Below are positions 15,612-24,979 of a DNA stretch of 64,000 bases, one piece after another; position 1 is the stretch's first letter, and every line of letters begins with the position of its first letter. Source of the stretch: Sphingobium lactosutens DS20 (lineage in GTDB: Bacteria > Pseudomonadota > Alphaproteobacteria > Sphingomonadales > Sphingomonadaceae); contig NZ_ATDP01000056.1 of the NCBI RefSeq assembly GCF_000445105.1, positions 27,673 through 91,672 on the forward strand, written 5' to 3'. The notes under the pieces were generated by a model. The model was not told where the DNA came from, ran no database searches, and saw nothing but the letters and a program-made list of their open reading frames with translations. The translations under genes and the position numbers were made by a program.

Positions 15612-16724
15612 GTGAAGGTGGCCATTGTGTTCGGGACGCGGCCCGAAGCGATCAAGATGTTCCCGGTCGTCCATGCGCTGCAAAGGCGTCAGGGCATTGA
15701 TACGCGTGTGATCGTAACTGCGCAGCATCGCGGCTTGCTGGATCAGGTGCTGGAGATTGCCGGGATCGTGCCGGATATCGACCTGGACGTGATGGTGCCC
15801 AACCAGACGCTGGACGGGTTGACGGCGAAGCTGATCGTCGAACTGGGCAAGGCGTTCGACGCGGAAAAGCCCGACCGGGTGGTGGTGCATGGCGACACGC
15901 TGACGACGATGGTGGCGAGCCTGGCGGCCTATTATCGCAAGATTCCGGTCGCGCATGTCGAAGCGGGGCTGCGCAGCGGCGACATTCATCATCCCTGGCC
16001 CGAAGAGGTGAACCGGCGGGTCGTCGCCTGCATCGCCGACATGAATTTCGCGCCGACGCAGGCCGCGGCGGATGCGTTGCGGAAGGAAAATCGCGATCCC
16101 GCCTCCATCCACATCACCGGCAATACGGTGATCGACGCGCTGCTGGCGACGCGCGACCGGGTGCGCGCCGCGCCCGACATGGCGCGGGGGCTGGACGATC
16201 TGGCGGCGCGCTTTGCGGGCAAGCGGATCGTTGCGGTGACGACACACCGGCGCGAGAATTTCGGCGGCGGCATGGAATCGATCGCCGGCGCGATTGCCGA
16301 TATCGCTACGCGGCCGGATGTGGCGGTGATCTTTCCGGTCCATCCCAATCCCAATGTCCGCCCGGTCATGGATGCCGTGCTGGGCGACCTGCCCAATGTG
16401 GCGATGATCGAGCCGCTGGATTATCCGCATTTCGTGCGGCTGATGGACATGAGCCATCTGGTGCTGACCGACAGTGGCGGGGTGCAGGAGGAAGCGCCGT
16501 CGCTCGGCAAGCCGGTGCTGGTCATGCGCGAAACGACCGAGCGGCCCGAGGGCGTCCACGCGGGCACGGCGCGGCTGGTGGGCGCGGATCGCGAACGGAT
16601 CGTGCGCGAAGTGCTGGCGCTGCTGGACGATGACGCCGCCTATCAGGCGATGGCGCGGGCGCATAATCCGTTCGGCGACGGGGAAGCGGCCGAACGGATC
16701 GCGGCGGTGATCGGCGGGGCGTGA
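15612..16724 (+). CDS. wecB: UDP-N-acetylglucosamine 2-epimerase (non-hydrolysing)
   Basis: Interconverts UDP-GlcNAc and UDP-ManNAc. About 370 residues in a two-Rossmann GT-B-like fold. The start VKVAIVFGTRPEAIKMFPVV is the family opener. VHGDTLTTMVASLAA and HVEAGLRSGDIHHPWPEEVN carry the conserved catalytic acids. VTTHRRENFGGGM and LTDSGGVQEEAPSLGKPVL bind UDP. GTG 15612 was chosen because AGGGAG lies 6 bases upstream; two ATG codons at 15594 and 15597 in the same frame are alternatives with poorer ribosome sites. With wecC (20750-22045) it would give UDP-ManNAc uronate, a precursor of surface polysaccharides. Confidence 0.93.
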   Translation: MKVAIVFGTRPEAIKMFPVVHALQRRQGIDTRVIVTAQHRGLLDQVLEIAGIVPDIDLDVMVPNQTLDGLTAKLIVELGKAFDAEKPDRVVVHGDTLTTMVASLAAYYRKIPVAHVEAGLRSGDIHHPWPEEVNRRVVACIADMNFAPTQAAADALRKENRDPASIHITGNTVIDALLATRDRVRAAPDMARGLDDLAARFAGKRIVAVTTHRRENFGGGMESIAGAIADIATRPDVAVIFPVHPNPNVRPVMDAVLGDLPNVAMIEPLDYPHFVRLMDMSHLVLTDSGGVQEEAPSLGKPVLVMRETTERPEGVHAGTARLVGADRERIVREVLALLDDDAAYQAMARAHNPFGDGEAAERIAAVIGGA

Positions 16725-16762
16725 TGGGGCGGCCGGGCCGATGCCCGGTCGCGAAATGCGCC

Positions 16763-17437
16763 TCAGGCGCGGGCCATCAGTCCTTCGACCAAGCCATCGA
16801 ACAGGCGCTTGCCATCGGTCGACCCATGGGCGGGTTCGATGACGCGTTCGGGGTGCGGCATCATGCCCAGCACATTGCCCGTATCGTTCAGGATGCCGGC
16901 GATGTTGCGCGCCGATCCGTTGATATTTTCCGCATAGCGCAGCGCGACGCGGCCATCGCCCTCCAGCCGGTCGAGCGTGGCGTCGTCGGCGAAATAATTG
17001 CCGTCATGATGGGCGACCGGATAGCGGATCGTCTCGCCGGCGGCATAGCGGCTGGTAAAGGCGCTTTGCGCATTTTCGACTGTCAGCGGGACGTCGCGGC
17101 AGACGAAATGCCCGCCGGCATTGCGCAGCAGCGCGCCGGGCAGCAGGCCGCTTTCGGTCAGCACCTGAAAGCCGTTGCAGACCCCAAGCACGAATGCGCC
17201 GCGCGACGCCGCCTGCGCCACCGCCTGCATCACCGGCGAGCGCGCGGCCATGGCGCCCGACCGCAGATAATCGCCGTAGGAAAAGCCACCGGGCACGCCG
17301 ATCAAGTCGATGTCGGCGGGCAGATCCGTGTCCCGATGCCAGATCATGGCGGGCTTGATGCCGGTGGCCGCTTCGAACGCCACCGCCAGGTCGCGGTCGC
17401 AATTGCTGCCGGGAAAGACGATGACGGCGCTTTTCAT
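16763..17437 (-). CDS. purQ: Phosphoribosylformylglycinamidine synthase subunit PurQ
   Basis: The glutaminase subunit of FGAM synthase, which feeds ammonia to PurL in step four of purine synthesis. The 224-residue class I amidotransferase opens with [39 protein letters not shown] forms the oxyanion region, and [20 protein letters not shown] contains the nucleophilic Cys. MMPHPERV near the C-terminus holds the catalytic His and Glu. It starts 3 bp after the purS stop on the minus strand, so the two are co-transcribed, as in other organisms using the PurS/PurQ/PurL three-part enzyme. PurL is not in the window. Confidence 0.96.
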   Translation of the reverse strand: MKSAVIVFPGSNCDRDLAVAFEAATGIKPAMIWHRDTDLPADIDLIGVPGGFSYGDYLRSGAMAARSPVMQAVAQAASRGAFVLGVCNGFQVLTESGLLPGALLRNAGGHFVCRDVPLTVENAQSAFTSRYAAGETIRYPVAHHDGNYFADDATLDRLEGDGRVALRYAENINGSARNIAGILNDTGNVLGMMPHPERVIEPAHGSTDGKRLFDGLVEGLMARA

Positions 17438-17440
17438 GGC

Positions 17441-17674
17441 TCAGGCGACCTTTTCGATGCGATAATTTTCGATCACCGTGTTGGCGAGCAGCTTGCGGCA
17501 CATGGCGTCGATATCCTCGTCGCTGGTCCCGTCGGCCAGATCGAGTTCGATGAGCTTGCCGGCGCGCACGTCATTGACGCCGCCAAAGCCCAGCCCTTCG
17601 AGCGCATGATGAATCGCCTTGCCCTGGGGATCGAGGACACCGCCCTTGAGGGTGACGAAGATGCGGGCTTTCAT
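17441..17674 (-). CDS. purS: Phosphoribosylformylglycinamidine synthase subunit PurS
   Basis: A 77-residue dimeric protein that bridges PurQ and PurL in the three-part FGAM synthase. The sequence MKARIFVTLKGGVLDPQGKA followed by IHHALEGLGFGGVNDVRAGK matches the family along its whole length, including the C-terminal LLANTVIENYRIE. The ATG at 17674 is preceded by AAGGAG at the right distance. An in-frame upstream extension exists but reads as low-quality sequence. It is directly followed by purQ. Confidence 0.95.
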   Translation of the reverse strand: MKARIFVTLKGGVLDPQGKAIHHALEGLGFGGVNDVRAGKLIELDLADGTSDEDIDAMCRKLLANTVIENYRIEKVA

Positions 17675-17798
17675 GGCGTGCTGCTCCTTGGGATCAAGCT
17701 GGGCCGCGCGGCGGGCGGCGGCCGATAATGCGGCACCCCCTAGGCCCGGCGCGCGCGCGAGGCAAGCATTATGCGTGGTGTGACGATAGGGCTTTGGC

Positions 17799-19922
17799 CT
17801 AGTCGCCGCGATGATAATCATAGTCGAAGGCGCGCCCCTGCTGCTTGGTCAGGATGGCGCCGATGATGACGCCGCCGGTTCGGCGCAGGCGGTCGACCGC
17901 CGTGCGCAGCCCGCCATGATGGTTGCGGCCCCACTCGACCACCATCAGCGTCGCCTGCGCGCGCGTGGCGAGCAAAGGCGTGTCACCAAGGCCCAGAATC
18001 GGCGGCGCGTCGATCAGGATCGTGTCATAGCGATCGCGCACCGACGCCAGCAGATCATCGAGCGCGGGGGTGGCCAGCAATTCGGTGGGGTTGGGCGGCA
18101 CCGCGCCGCACGGCAGCAGCGAAACGCCGGCCACGCCGGTGGCGATGACCGCGTCGGCAGCGTTCGCCTGACCCGTCAGCACTTCGCTGATCCCCTTGCC
18201 GGGCGCGACGCGGAACAAGGCGTGCTGGACCGGGCGGCGCATGTCGCCGTCCAGCACCAGAACCGTCTTGTCGAGCGCGGCGAGCGCGCGGGCGAGGGCG
18301 TTGAGGGTGAGCGATTTGCCTTCCCCTTCCTGCGCGCTGGTGACGAGAATGGAGCGCGGCAGGCCCCCGGTGGAGGCAAGCAGCAGCGAACGGGCGATGG
18401 GGGCGAAGACTTCGGATGGCTGAGGATTGTCGCCCGTCACCGGCACGGCGCCCAGCAGCGGGAGGTCGACCCGCTCCGCCAGCGTTTCGGCCGATGTCAC
18501 CGCATCGTCGAAGGCGTGGCGCGCGCCCACCAGCAGCAGGCCGAGCGCCAGCCCGCCAAGCGCGGCAAACAGCATCGTTTCCCCGACCTTGGGCGAGAAG
18601 GGGTTGTCGGGCGCGACCGCGCGGTCGAGCGGCTGGATGCGCCCTGCCTGAAAGCCGGCTTGCGAGGCCATGTCGCGATAGCGCTGGAGCAGGCTGTCGT
18701 GCAGCATGCGATAGGTTTCGACCGAGCGTTCATACATGCCCATCTGCACGCTGCGGCCGCGCGCGGCCTGCGCATCCTTTTCCACATCAGCGATCTCGTC
18801 GGCGATCTGCTTTTCGCCGCGGCGGGCAATGTCATAATCCTGCCGCAGCGAGGCGCGGATGCGATTGGCCATTTGTTGCGCCTGATCGTCGAGCGCGGCG
18901 AGCCGGGCGCGCGCTTCGCGCATTTCCGGGTGCGCATCCTTGCGGAATTGCCGTTCCTCAACCAGTTCGGCCCGCGCCTGCGCCCGCTGCGCCATCAATT
19001 CCTGCATCGCGCCATTACCGAGCACTTCGGGCAGGGTTTCGACCGAAGCGGCGCGCGCGCTTTCCCACCGCTTCTGCGCGGCGATGCGTTCGGCGAGCGC
19101 CTGGGCGCGCAGGCTGTTGAGCTGGGCCAGCCTGCTGTCGATTTCGGACCCTGAAGGGGAAGCGGGGCTGTTTGTCGAGGACGCTCCTTCCATGTCCGCG
19201 CCGGGCGGGATCGGGGCGCCGTTGCGCGCGGCATAGACCGCCAGTTCGCGCTCGGCCCGTTCCAGGTCGCGCCGTGCGCCGTCCAGTTCGCCCAGCAGGA
19301 AGCGCCGCGCCTGAACGCCGGACTGGAAGCCGCGCTTCAGGTCCGATCGGATCAGGCTGTCGGCATAGCCATTGGCGATTCGGGCCGAGAGCGCTGGATC
19401 GGCGCTGACGAAATGGATGCGGATGACGCGCGACTTGCCCGGCAGGTCGACTTCCAGATGGTCGCGCAGCAGGGTGATGGTCCGCTCCTCATCGGCCTGG
19501 CGCTGGCTCTGGCCGCCGGCGGCAAGTTTCGGGCGGCTGACGCCCATGCCCTGGAAGAAAGCGGGCGTGCCGACCAGCGAAAGGCTGCGCGCGACCTCTT
19601 GCGCCAGCGCGCGGCTGCGCAGCACTTCCAGCTGCGTCTGCATCAGCGTTTCGATGTCGTCGGTTCGGGACGGCGTGGGCGCGCCGGAGCCAGCCGCGCC
19701 GGCGGGCACATCCTGCACCTCGACCGAGGCGGTGGCGCGATAGTCGGGCGTGGAGAGCAGGATGTAGAGCAGCGCCGCAAGCAGACAGAGCGCCATGGTG
19801 ACGAACAGGATGACCCGATGCCGGCGCAGCAGCAGCCCATAGTCCCGCATGCCGTGCGTCAACCGCGCGCCAAGGCCCAGGCGTTCCGGGCGGTCGTGCA
19901 GAGGGGGCTTCGTGGCGGCCAT
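17799..19922 (-). CDS. Wzc-like polysaccharide co-polymerase / bacterial tyrosine kinase
   Basis: An inner-membrane protein of about 707 residues that controls chain length and export of a capsule or exopolysaccharide. The N-terminal Wzz domain begins with a helix near residue 35 (VILFVTMALCLLAALLYILL). A long coiled-coil periplasmic section (about 190-430) is rich in Ala, Arg, Glu and Gln. The second helix is near 465-485. The cytosolic kinase has Walker A (VTSAQEGEGKSLTLNALA), Walker A' (VLVLDGDMRRP) and Walker B (ILIDAPPILGLGD). The C-terminal tail has only two tyrosines (FDYDYHRGD), where Wzc usually has a cluster. The ATG at 19922 follows the wza-like stop by two bases (TGACCATG), so they form an operon. 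Confidence 0.92.
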   Translation of the reverse strand: MAATKPPLHDRPERLGLGARLTHGMRDYGLLLRRHRVILFVTMALCLLAALLYILLSTPDYRATASVEVQDVPAGAAGSGAPTPSRTDDIETLMQTQLEVLRSRALAQEVARSLSLVGTPAFFQGMGVSRPKLAAGGQSQRQADEERTITLLRDHLEVDLPGKSRVIRIHFVSADPALSARIANGYADSLIRSDLKRGFQSGVQARRFLLGELDGARRDLERAERELAVYAARNGAPIPPGADMEGASSTNSPASPSGSEIDSRLAQLNSLRAQALAERIAAQKRWESARAASVETLPEVLGNGAMQELMAQRAQARAELVEERQFRKDAHPEMREARARLAALDDQAQQMANRIRASLRQDYDIARRGEKQIADEIADVEKDAQAARGRSVQMGMYERSVETYRMLHDSLLQRYRDMASQAGFQAGRIQPLDRAVAPDNPFSPKVGETMLFAALGGLALGLLLVGARHAFDDAVTSAETLAERVDLPLLGAVPVTGDNPQPSEVFAPIARSLLLASTGGLPRSILVTSAQEGEGKSLTLNALARALAALDKTVLVLDGDMRRPVQHALFRVAPGKGISEVLTGQANAADAVIATGVAGVSLLPCGAVPPNPTELLATPALDDLLASVRDRYDTILIDAPPILGLGDTPLLATRAQATLMVVEWGRNHHGGLRTAVDRLRRTGGVIIGAILTKQQGRAFDYDYHRGD

Positions 19923-19924
19923 GG

Positions 19925-20626
19925 TCAATCTCCATCCAGCGCGATGAAGCCGGCGGCGAGCGCGGGCGCGGCGAGGAGCGCGCCGCCCAGGATCGCCTTG
20001 GCGCGCGACAGGCCGACGATCAGCTGATCGCCCGGCAGGATTTCAGGATCGGCCGCTTCGCCCTTGCGAATGGCGGCAAGGTCGAACATCGCCGCCTGCC
20101 GCTGCCCGTCGAGCCGGCGGATCACGACGATCTGGCGCATGTCGGCAAGGCGGCTCGGCCCCTTGCCCAGCGCAATCGCCTGCGACAGGGTGAGCCGCCC
20201 TTCGACCGGATAGAGGCCCGGTTCGCGGATTTCCCCGTCCAGCGTGATGCGGCGGCCGACCGCTTTCTTGACGAACAGGCTGACCTGCGGCGAGACGAGA
20301 TAGCGTTCGCCCAGACGCCCGGCGATGACGTCGGCGGCTTCACTGGCGGACAGGCCCGCGACCGGCACCGCGCCGATCAGCGGCATGCGCACCATGCCCT
20401 GCGCATCGACGCGCGCATCCTCCAGCGACAGGTCGGGCTCGTGATAAACCTGAATGCGCAGCACGTCGTCGGGGGAAAGGCGATAGTCCATGCCGATAGC
20501 GGGCGGCGGAGGCATGATGGCATAGGCCTGCTCCCCGCGCGGGGCGTCCTCGACCGTGGCGCAGGCGGCGACGCTGCCCAGCACCAAGGCGGCGATGATC
20601 GCGCGTGGCGCAGGCTGTCGCATCAT
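19925..20626 (-). CDS. Polysaccharide export lipoprotein (Wza-like)
   Basis: A 233-residue outer-membrane export protein. The N-terminus has a lipoprotein signal with lipobox AAC at about residues 20-22. The PES domain is seen as YRLSPDDVLRIQVYHEPDLS (about 48-67), then GMVRMPLIGAVPVAGLSASE. SLBB-type sections follow, with ITLDGEIREPGLYPVEGRLT and ILPGDQLIVGLSRAK. It is shorter than E. coli Wza (about 380) and resembles the compact GumB/EpsA class. It ends in a hydrophobic helix, ILGGALLAAPALAAGFIAL, which could be the membrane-spanning piece. It lies directly ahead of the kinase/co-polymerase gene, matching the usual export operon. Confidence 0.9.
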   Translation of the reverse strand: MMRQPAPRAIIAALVLGSVAACATVEDAPRGEQAYAIMPPPPAIGMDYRLSPDDVLRIQVYHEPDLSLEDARVDAQGMVRMPLIGAVPVAGLSASEAADVIAGRLGERYLVSPQVSLFVKKAVGRRITLDGEIREPGLYPVEGRLTLSQAIALGKGPSRLADMRQIVVIRRLDGQRQAAMFDLAAIRKGEAADPEILPGDQLIVGLSRAKAILGGALLAAPALAAGFIALDGD

Positions 20627-20749
20627 GCCTTATGTCCCCCGTCGGCCGTTGCTTTCGCACGTGCAATAATGCCGTGCCTGGCGGGGGTTAGCGGCGGGGC
20701 AGGGCGATGGCAACCGCGCGCGCGACGGGTTGCGTCTTCGCGGCCCCGG

Positions 20750-22045
20750 TCAGACCGCGATGCGCCCGCTGTTCGACGCTGCCTGCCGGCGGGGCTGATC
20801 GGGCCAGATTCCCCGCGTGTCATAGACAGCCTTGTCGGCGCGTTCGTCGACGGGGACGGATTTAAACATGTCATGATCGACCAGAATGACGAACACGCCA
20901 CATTGTTCCAGAGCCGTATCGAGATCGATGAGGTCTGCGCCCGTGCCGGCAAATTCCATCGGCAGTTCCTGCGCATAGGGTTCGACCAGCTTGATGCGGC
21001 GGCCATAGCGGCGGGCGAGGCGGGCGGCGATCTTCACGGCCGGGCTTTCGCGGAAATCGTCGATATTCGCCTTGAAGGCGAGGCCGAGACAGGCAATGTC
21101 CTGACCGGCATGATCGTCGATCAGGTCCGACGCCTTGGCCACGACATAATCGGTCTTGCCGTCATTCACTTCGCGCGCGGTGCGAATGATGCGGGCATTT
21201 TCGGGATCGCCATGGACGATGAACCAGGGATCGACCGCGATGCAATGACCGCCCACGCCCGGGCCGGGATTGAGGATGTTGACGCGCGGATGGCGGTTGG
21301 CGAGGCGGATCACTTCCCACACGTCAATGTCCATATTCTCGGCGATCACCGACAATTCATTGGCGAAGGCGATGTTGACGTCCCGAAAACTGTTTTCGAC
21401 CAGCTTGACCATTTCGGCGGCCCGCGCGGTGGTGGTGATACAGGCGCCGCGTACGAACTGGCGGTAGAAGCCCAGCGCCTTGCGCGCGCAACGGGGCGTG
21501 ATGCCGCCGATGCAGCGATCATTGTCGATCAGCTCCACCAGGATGCGGCCGGGCAACACGCGTTCGGGGCAATAGGCGATGGCGACGTCGCCCTGCGCGC
21601 CCATGCCCGGCATTTTGAGGTCGGGCCGCAACTGCGCGAAAATGTCGCGCATTGCTTCGGTCGTGCCGACCGGAGAGGTGGATTCGAGGATGACGGTATC
21701 GCCGGCCTTGAGCACCGGGGCGACCGTGCGGGCGGCCTTGAGCACGTAGGAAATGTCGGGCGCGCGGTCCTCCGCCACGGGCGTCGGGACGGCGATGATG
21801 AAGACATCGCTTTCCTCCACCGTCAGGCTGGCGCGCAGATTGCCGCGTGCGACGACGCCCTGCACCAGGCCGTCAAGATCGACCTCCTCGATATGGACGC
21901 GGCCGGAATTGACGGTTTCCACGACATGGGGCGATACGTCGATGCCCACCACCTGGCACCCGCCGCGCGCGATGAGCGCCGCAGTCGGCAGGCCGATATA
22001 GCCCAGGCCGATGACGGAAACCTTCTGCTTGGTGTCGACGGGCAT
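20750..22045 (-). CDS. wecC: UDP-N-acetyl-D-mannosamine dehydrogenase
   Basis: Oxidises UDP-ManNAc to UDP-ManNAc uronate with two NAD+. About 431 residues. KVSVIGLGYIGLPTAALIAR is the Rossmann loop with the IGLP that separates this branch from UDP-glucose dehydrogenases. LESTSPVGTTEAM and CPERVLPGRIL are branch-specific. AAEMVKLVENSFRDVNIAFA is the central helix. GPGVGGHCIAVDPWF carries the catalytic Cys next to His. LAFKANIDDFRESPA is in the C-terminal domain. The ATG at 22045 starts just ahead of the Rossmann strand; the upstream open frame is not conserved-looking. It works after WecB, which lies 4 kb away and on the other strand. Confidence 0.94.
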   Translation of the reverse strand: MPVDTKQKVSVIGLGYIGLPTAALIARGGCQVVGIDVSPHVVETVNSGRVHIEEVDLDGLVQGVVARGNLRASLTVEESDVFIIAVPTPVAEDRAPDISYVLKAARTVAPVLKAGDTVILESTSPVGTTEAMRDIFAQLRPDLKMPGMGAQGDVAIAYCPERVLPGRILVELIDNDRCIGGITPRCARKALGFYRQFVRGACITTTARAAEMVKLVENSFRDVNIAFANELSVIAENMDIDVWEVIRLANRHPRVNILNPGPGVGGHCIAVDPWFIVHGDPENARIIRTAREVNDGKTDYVVAKASDLIDDHAGQDIACLGLAFKANIDDFRESPAVKIAARLARRYGRRIKLVEPYAQELPMEFAGTGADLIDLDTALEQCGVFVILVDHDMFKSVPVDERADKAVYDTRGIWPDQPRRQAASNSGRIAV

Positions 22046-22149
22046 GGAGCGACAAATCCCTTGTTCAGCGGCAATGATTAGCGGCTTTTGGCCGAAATTG
22101 CTGAAGAATTCGGTAATGGCGGAATGGGGCGGCCGCGCCGCCCCATCCG

Positions 22150-24033
22150 TCAGCGCCAGAGCGTCGCCAGCATCGCCATCAGGCCCTGCTCGTCGGCGGC
22201 CTGGCGCGGGTGCGGCGCGCCATAGCCGCGACATTCCAGGCAGTCCGCCCGCACGCCCGCGCCCGAAACCAGCCCGCGCACGTCGCTGACCGCCTGTAGC
22301 GCCCAGCCGCGCTGGAGCCAGGCCTGACGCGCCAGCATGTCGCGCGGGGCGGTGGCGTCGTCGCTTTCCCGCTCAGCGAGGTCCTGCAACCATTCGGCCC
22401 ATTTGTCGGGCTGTTTTTCGATGCGGAAGGCGCGGGCCTTGGCCGGGTCGATCTTCGCGCGGCGGGCGGCTTCGGCAATCGCGTCCTCCAGCCCGCCAAA
22501 GCGGTCGACCAGGCCCAACTGCCGTGCGGTGCCGCCATCCCAGACGCGGCCCTGCGCAATCTGGTCAATCTGTTCGGGCGTCTTCTTGCGGGATTTGGCG
22601 ACCAGGCCGACGAAGCGGCGATAGATATCCTCGACCCCCAATTGCATGATCTGGTCGAATTCGGGCGTGGTGCCGCCGACCAGATCGGGCTGGCCCGACA
22701 AAGGCGTGGTGCGCACCCCGTCCGTGGTTACGCCCATCTTCGCCAGCGTCCCTTCGAAGCTGGGCAGGATGCCGAAAACGCCGATGGATCCGGTGATGGT
22801 ATCCGGTTCGGCAAAGATGACGTCGCCTGGCGTCGATACCCAATAGCCGCCGCTGGCCGCGACATTGGCCATCGACACGACGACGGGCAGGCCATCCTCC
22901 TTCGCCTGCATGATGGCGCTGCGGATTTTTTCCGACGCCATCACCGAACCGCCCGGCGAATCGACGCGCACGACGAGCGCCTTCAAATTGCCCTTGTCGA
23001 GCGCGCTCAGCAGCAGGTCCGAAATCGTGTCGCCCGCAGCGGTGCCGGGGCCAGCTTCACCATCGACGATGTCGCCCGCGACCGTCAGCACGCCGATCTG
23101 CCCGTCATTGGCCGGCGCGCGGGCCTTCACATAGGATCGCAAGTCGATGGCGGCAAAGCCGGTCGCATCGCCGGCGGCCGAATCCCCGGCAATATCGGCG
23201 ACATGATCGGCAAAGGCGGTCGCGTCGCCCAGCTTGTCGACCAGCCCGGCGGCGAGCGAAGCCTTGGCAATATCGCCATTGGTGGCGCGGGCGGCGGCGG
23301 CGGGATCGCCGGCATAGGCCGCGACTTTCGCGCGGGGACGCGCCTTGGTCACATCATCCTGCCATTGCTGCCACAGGGCGTCGGCCAGCGCCTGATTGGC
23401 CTGGCGCGCTTCGGGCGATTGTTCGGTGCGGATGAAGGGTTCGACGAAGCTCTTATAGGTGCCGACGCGATAGACATGGGTATTGACGCCCAGCTTGTCG
23501 ATCAGCCCCTTGTAATAGAGGTTGGAGCCGCCCCGGCCCAGCAGCGCCACGCCGCCGAGCGGATCGGTCCAGATTTCGCTGGCGTGGGCGGCAAGCTGAT
23601 AGCTGTCGTCGCTGTAGAGCGTGGCATAGGCCAGCACGGGCTTTTTCGCCGCCCGCACCGCATCGAGCGCGGCGCCGATGCGGCCGAGCGCGACCTGTCC
23701 GCCGCCCATGAACCCGTCGAGGTTGAGCACCACCGCCTTGACCTTCGCATCGCCCTTCGCCGCTTCCAGCGCGGTGACGATGTCGGACAGGCGATATTCC
23801 TTCGACTCCGGCGCGCCGCCGCTCAGCAGCGCGGTCGGGCTGATTTCGGCGGGCTGTTCAACCACCGTCCCATTGAGTTCCAGCAGCAGTGCGCCGGTGC
23901 TGACCGCCTTTGCCGGCTTGGGCGAATAAGACAGGGCGGTATAGAGCGCGCCGAAGAAGAGCAGCAGGAACAGGAGGACGAGCCCGTCCTTGATCGCGAC
24001 CAATATGCGCCATGCGCCCTTCACAAATGCCAA
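22150..24033 (-). CDS. sppA: Signal peptide peptidase SppA, 67K type
   Basis: A membrane-anchored serine/lysine peptidase that degrades leftover signal peptides. About 627 residues with the two-domain (67K) layout. One helix, GLVLLFLLLFFGALYTALSY, lies near residues 15-34. The N-terminal domain has VYRVGTYKSFVEPF with the catalytic Lys. The C-terminal domain has RVDSPGGSVMASEKI and MANVAASGGYWVSTPGD with the catalytic Ser, then TGSIGVFGILPSF. The TTG at 24033 was preferred because homologues begin at xAFVKGAWRIL and AAGGAG lies 8 bases upstream. An extra 60-residue tail beyond the peptidase is rich in Ala and Arg. The neighbouring gpmA is divergent. Confidence 0.93.
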   Translation of the reverse strand: MAFVKGAWRILVAIKDGLVLLFLLLFFGALYTALSYSPKPAKAVSTGALLLELNGTVVEQPAEISPTALLSGGAPESKEYRLSDIVTALEAAKGDAKVKAVVLNLDGFMGGGQVALGRIGAALDAVRAAKKPVLAYATLYSDDSYQLAAHASEIWTDPLGGVALLGRGGSNLYYKGLIDKLGVNTHVYRVGTYKSFVEPFIRTEQSPEARQANQALADALWQQWQDDVTKARPRAKVAAYAGDPAAAARATNGDIAKASLAAGLVDKLGDATAFADHVADIAGDSAAGDATGFAAIDLRSYVKARAPANDGQIGVLTVAGDIVDGEAGPGTAAGDTISDLLLSALDKGNLKALVVRVDSPGGSVMASEKIRSAIMQAKEDGLPVVVSMANVAASGGYWVSTPGDVIFAEPDTITGSIGVFGILPSFEGTLAKMGVTTDGVRTTPLSGQPDLVGGTTPEFDQIMQLGVEDIYRRFVGLVAKSRKKTPEQIDQIAQGRVWDGGTARQLGLVDRFGGLEDAIAEAARRAKIDPAKARAFRIEKQPDKWAEWLQDLAERESDDATAPRDMLARQAWLQRGWALQAVSDVRGLVSGAGVRADCLECRGYGAPHPRQAADEQGLMAMLATLWR

Positions 24034-24202
24034 GTCGGCTGCTCCTTGAATGTCTGGACCCGCGATCCGTGCCTGTGGCGCTATCGCATCAACGCTCGCG
24101 CTGCAATGTGGGGCATGCGTCGCCCGCGACAAGCTTGCACGCGCAATTTTGCCCGTTATGGGAAAGCGCATCATTCGCCGCTATCGTGCAGGAGACGCGC
24201 CC

Positions 24203-24889
24203 ATGCCCACCCTCGTCCTTATCCGCCATGGCCAGTCCGCCTGGAACCTGGAAAACCGCTTCACCGGATGGTGGGATGTGGACGTGACCGAAAAGGGCGT
24301 GGAAGAAGCGCGCGCGGCGGGTCGCCTGATGGCGGACAAGGGGCTGGATTTCGACCGGTGCTACACTTCGCTCCAGACCCGCGCGATCAAGACGCTGAAC
24401 CTCGCGCTGGAGGAAATGGGGCGGCTTTGGCTGCCGGTGGAGAAGGACTGGCGGCTTAATGAACGCCATTATGGTGGCCTCACTGGCCTCAACAAGGCAG
24501 AGACGGCGGAAAAACATGGCGAGGAGCAGGTGAAGATCTGGCGCCGCAGCTTCGACACTCCGCCGCCTGCGATGGAGGCGGGCAGCGCATTCGACCTGTC
24601 GGCCGACCGCCGCTATGCGGGCATCGACGTGCCGATGACAGAAAGCCTGAAGGACACGATCGCGCGCGTTCTGCCCTATTGGAATTCGGTGATCGCGCCG
24701 GACCTCAAGGCCGGCAAGCGCGTGCTGATTTCCGCCCATGGCAATTCGCTGCGCGCGCTGGTCAAGCATTTGTCGGGCATTTCCGACGACGAAATCACCG
24801 GTCTGGAAATCCCGACCGGCCAGCCGATCGTCTATGAGCTGGCCGACGACCTGACCGCCACCGACCGCTATTATCTGTCGGAGCGTTAA
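24203..24889 (+). CDS. gpmA: 2,3-bisphosphoglycerate-dependent phosphoglycerate mutase
   Basis: Interconverts 3- and 2-phosphoglycerate in glycolysis and gluconeogenesis. The 228-residue enzyme opens [20 protein letters not shown], with the phosphorylated His9 in [15 protein letters not shown] and [16 protein letters not shown] hold further active-site residues (Arg, Glu), and [20 protein letters not shown] holds the second His. Length and motifs match the cofactor-dependent family. ATG 24203 is preceded by AGGAGA about 8 bases upstream, so the long in-frame extension toward 24050 is not used. It is divergent from sppA with about 170 bp between. Confidence 0.96.
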   Translation: MPTLVLIRHGQSAWNLENRFTGWWDVDVTEKGVEEARAAGRLMADKGLDFDRCYTSLQTRAIKTLNLALEEMGRLWLPVEKDWRLNERHYGGLTGLNKAETAEKHGEEQVKIWRRSFDTPPPAMEAGSAFDLSADRRYAGIDVPMTESLKDTIARVLPYWNSVIAPDLKAGKRVLISAHGNSLRALVKHLSGISDDEITGLEIPTGQPIVYELADDLTATDRYYLSER

Positions 24890-24901
24890 GTCGCGGCGTC
24901 C

Positions 24902-24950
24902 GCAAAGCGCATTGCCCCGTAACGGTACGGCCGCTAAGGGGCTTTGCTTT
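24902..24950 (+). terminator. Possible intrinsic terminator between gpmA and purE
   Basis: GCAAAG (24902-24907) can pair with CTTTGC (24942-24947), with CCCC/GGGG inside, a small nested CCGTA/TACGG hairpin in the loop, and TTT after the stem. One side of the stem carries a 7-base bulge, so the strength is moderate. Confidence 0.4.
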
Positions 24951-24979
24951 CCGCGCCATCAGGGGACATCAGCACGGTC

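Noticed and set aside
22642..24459. Long plus-strand frame opposite sppA
   Set aside because: Complement of a clear SppA coding sequence.
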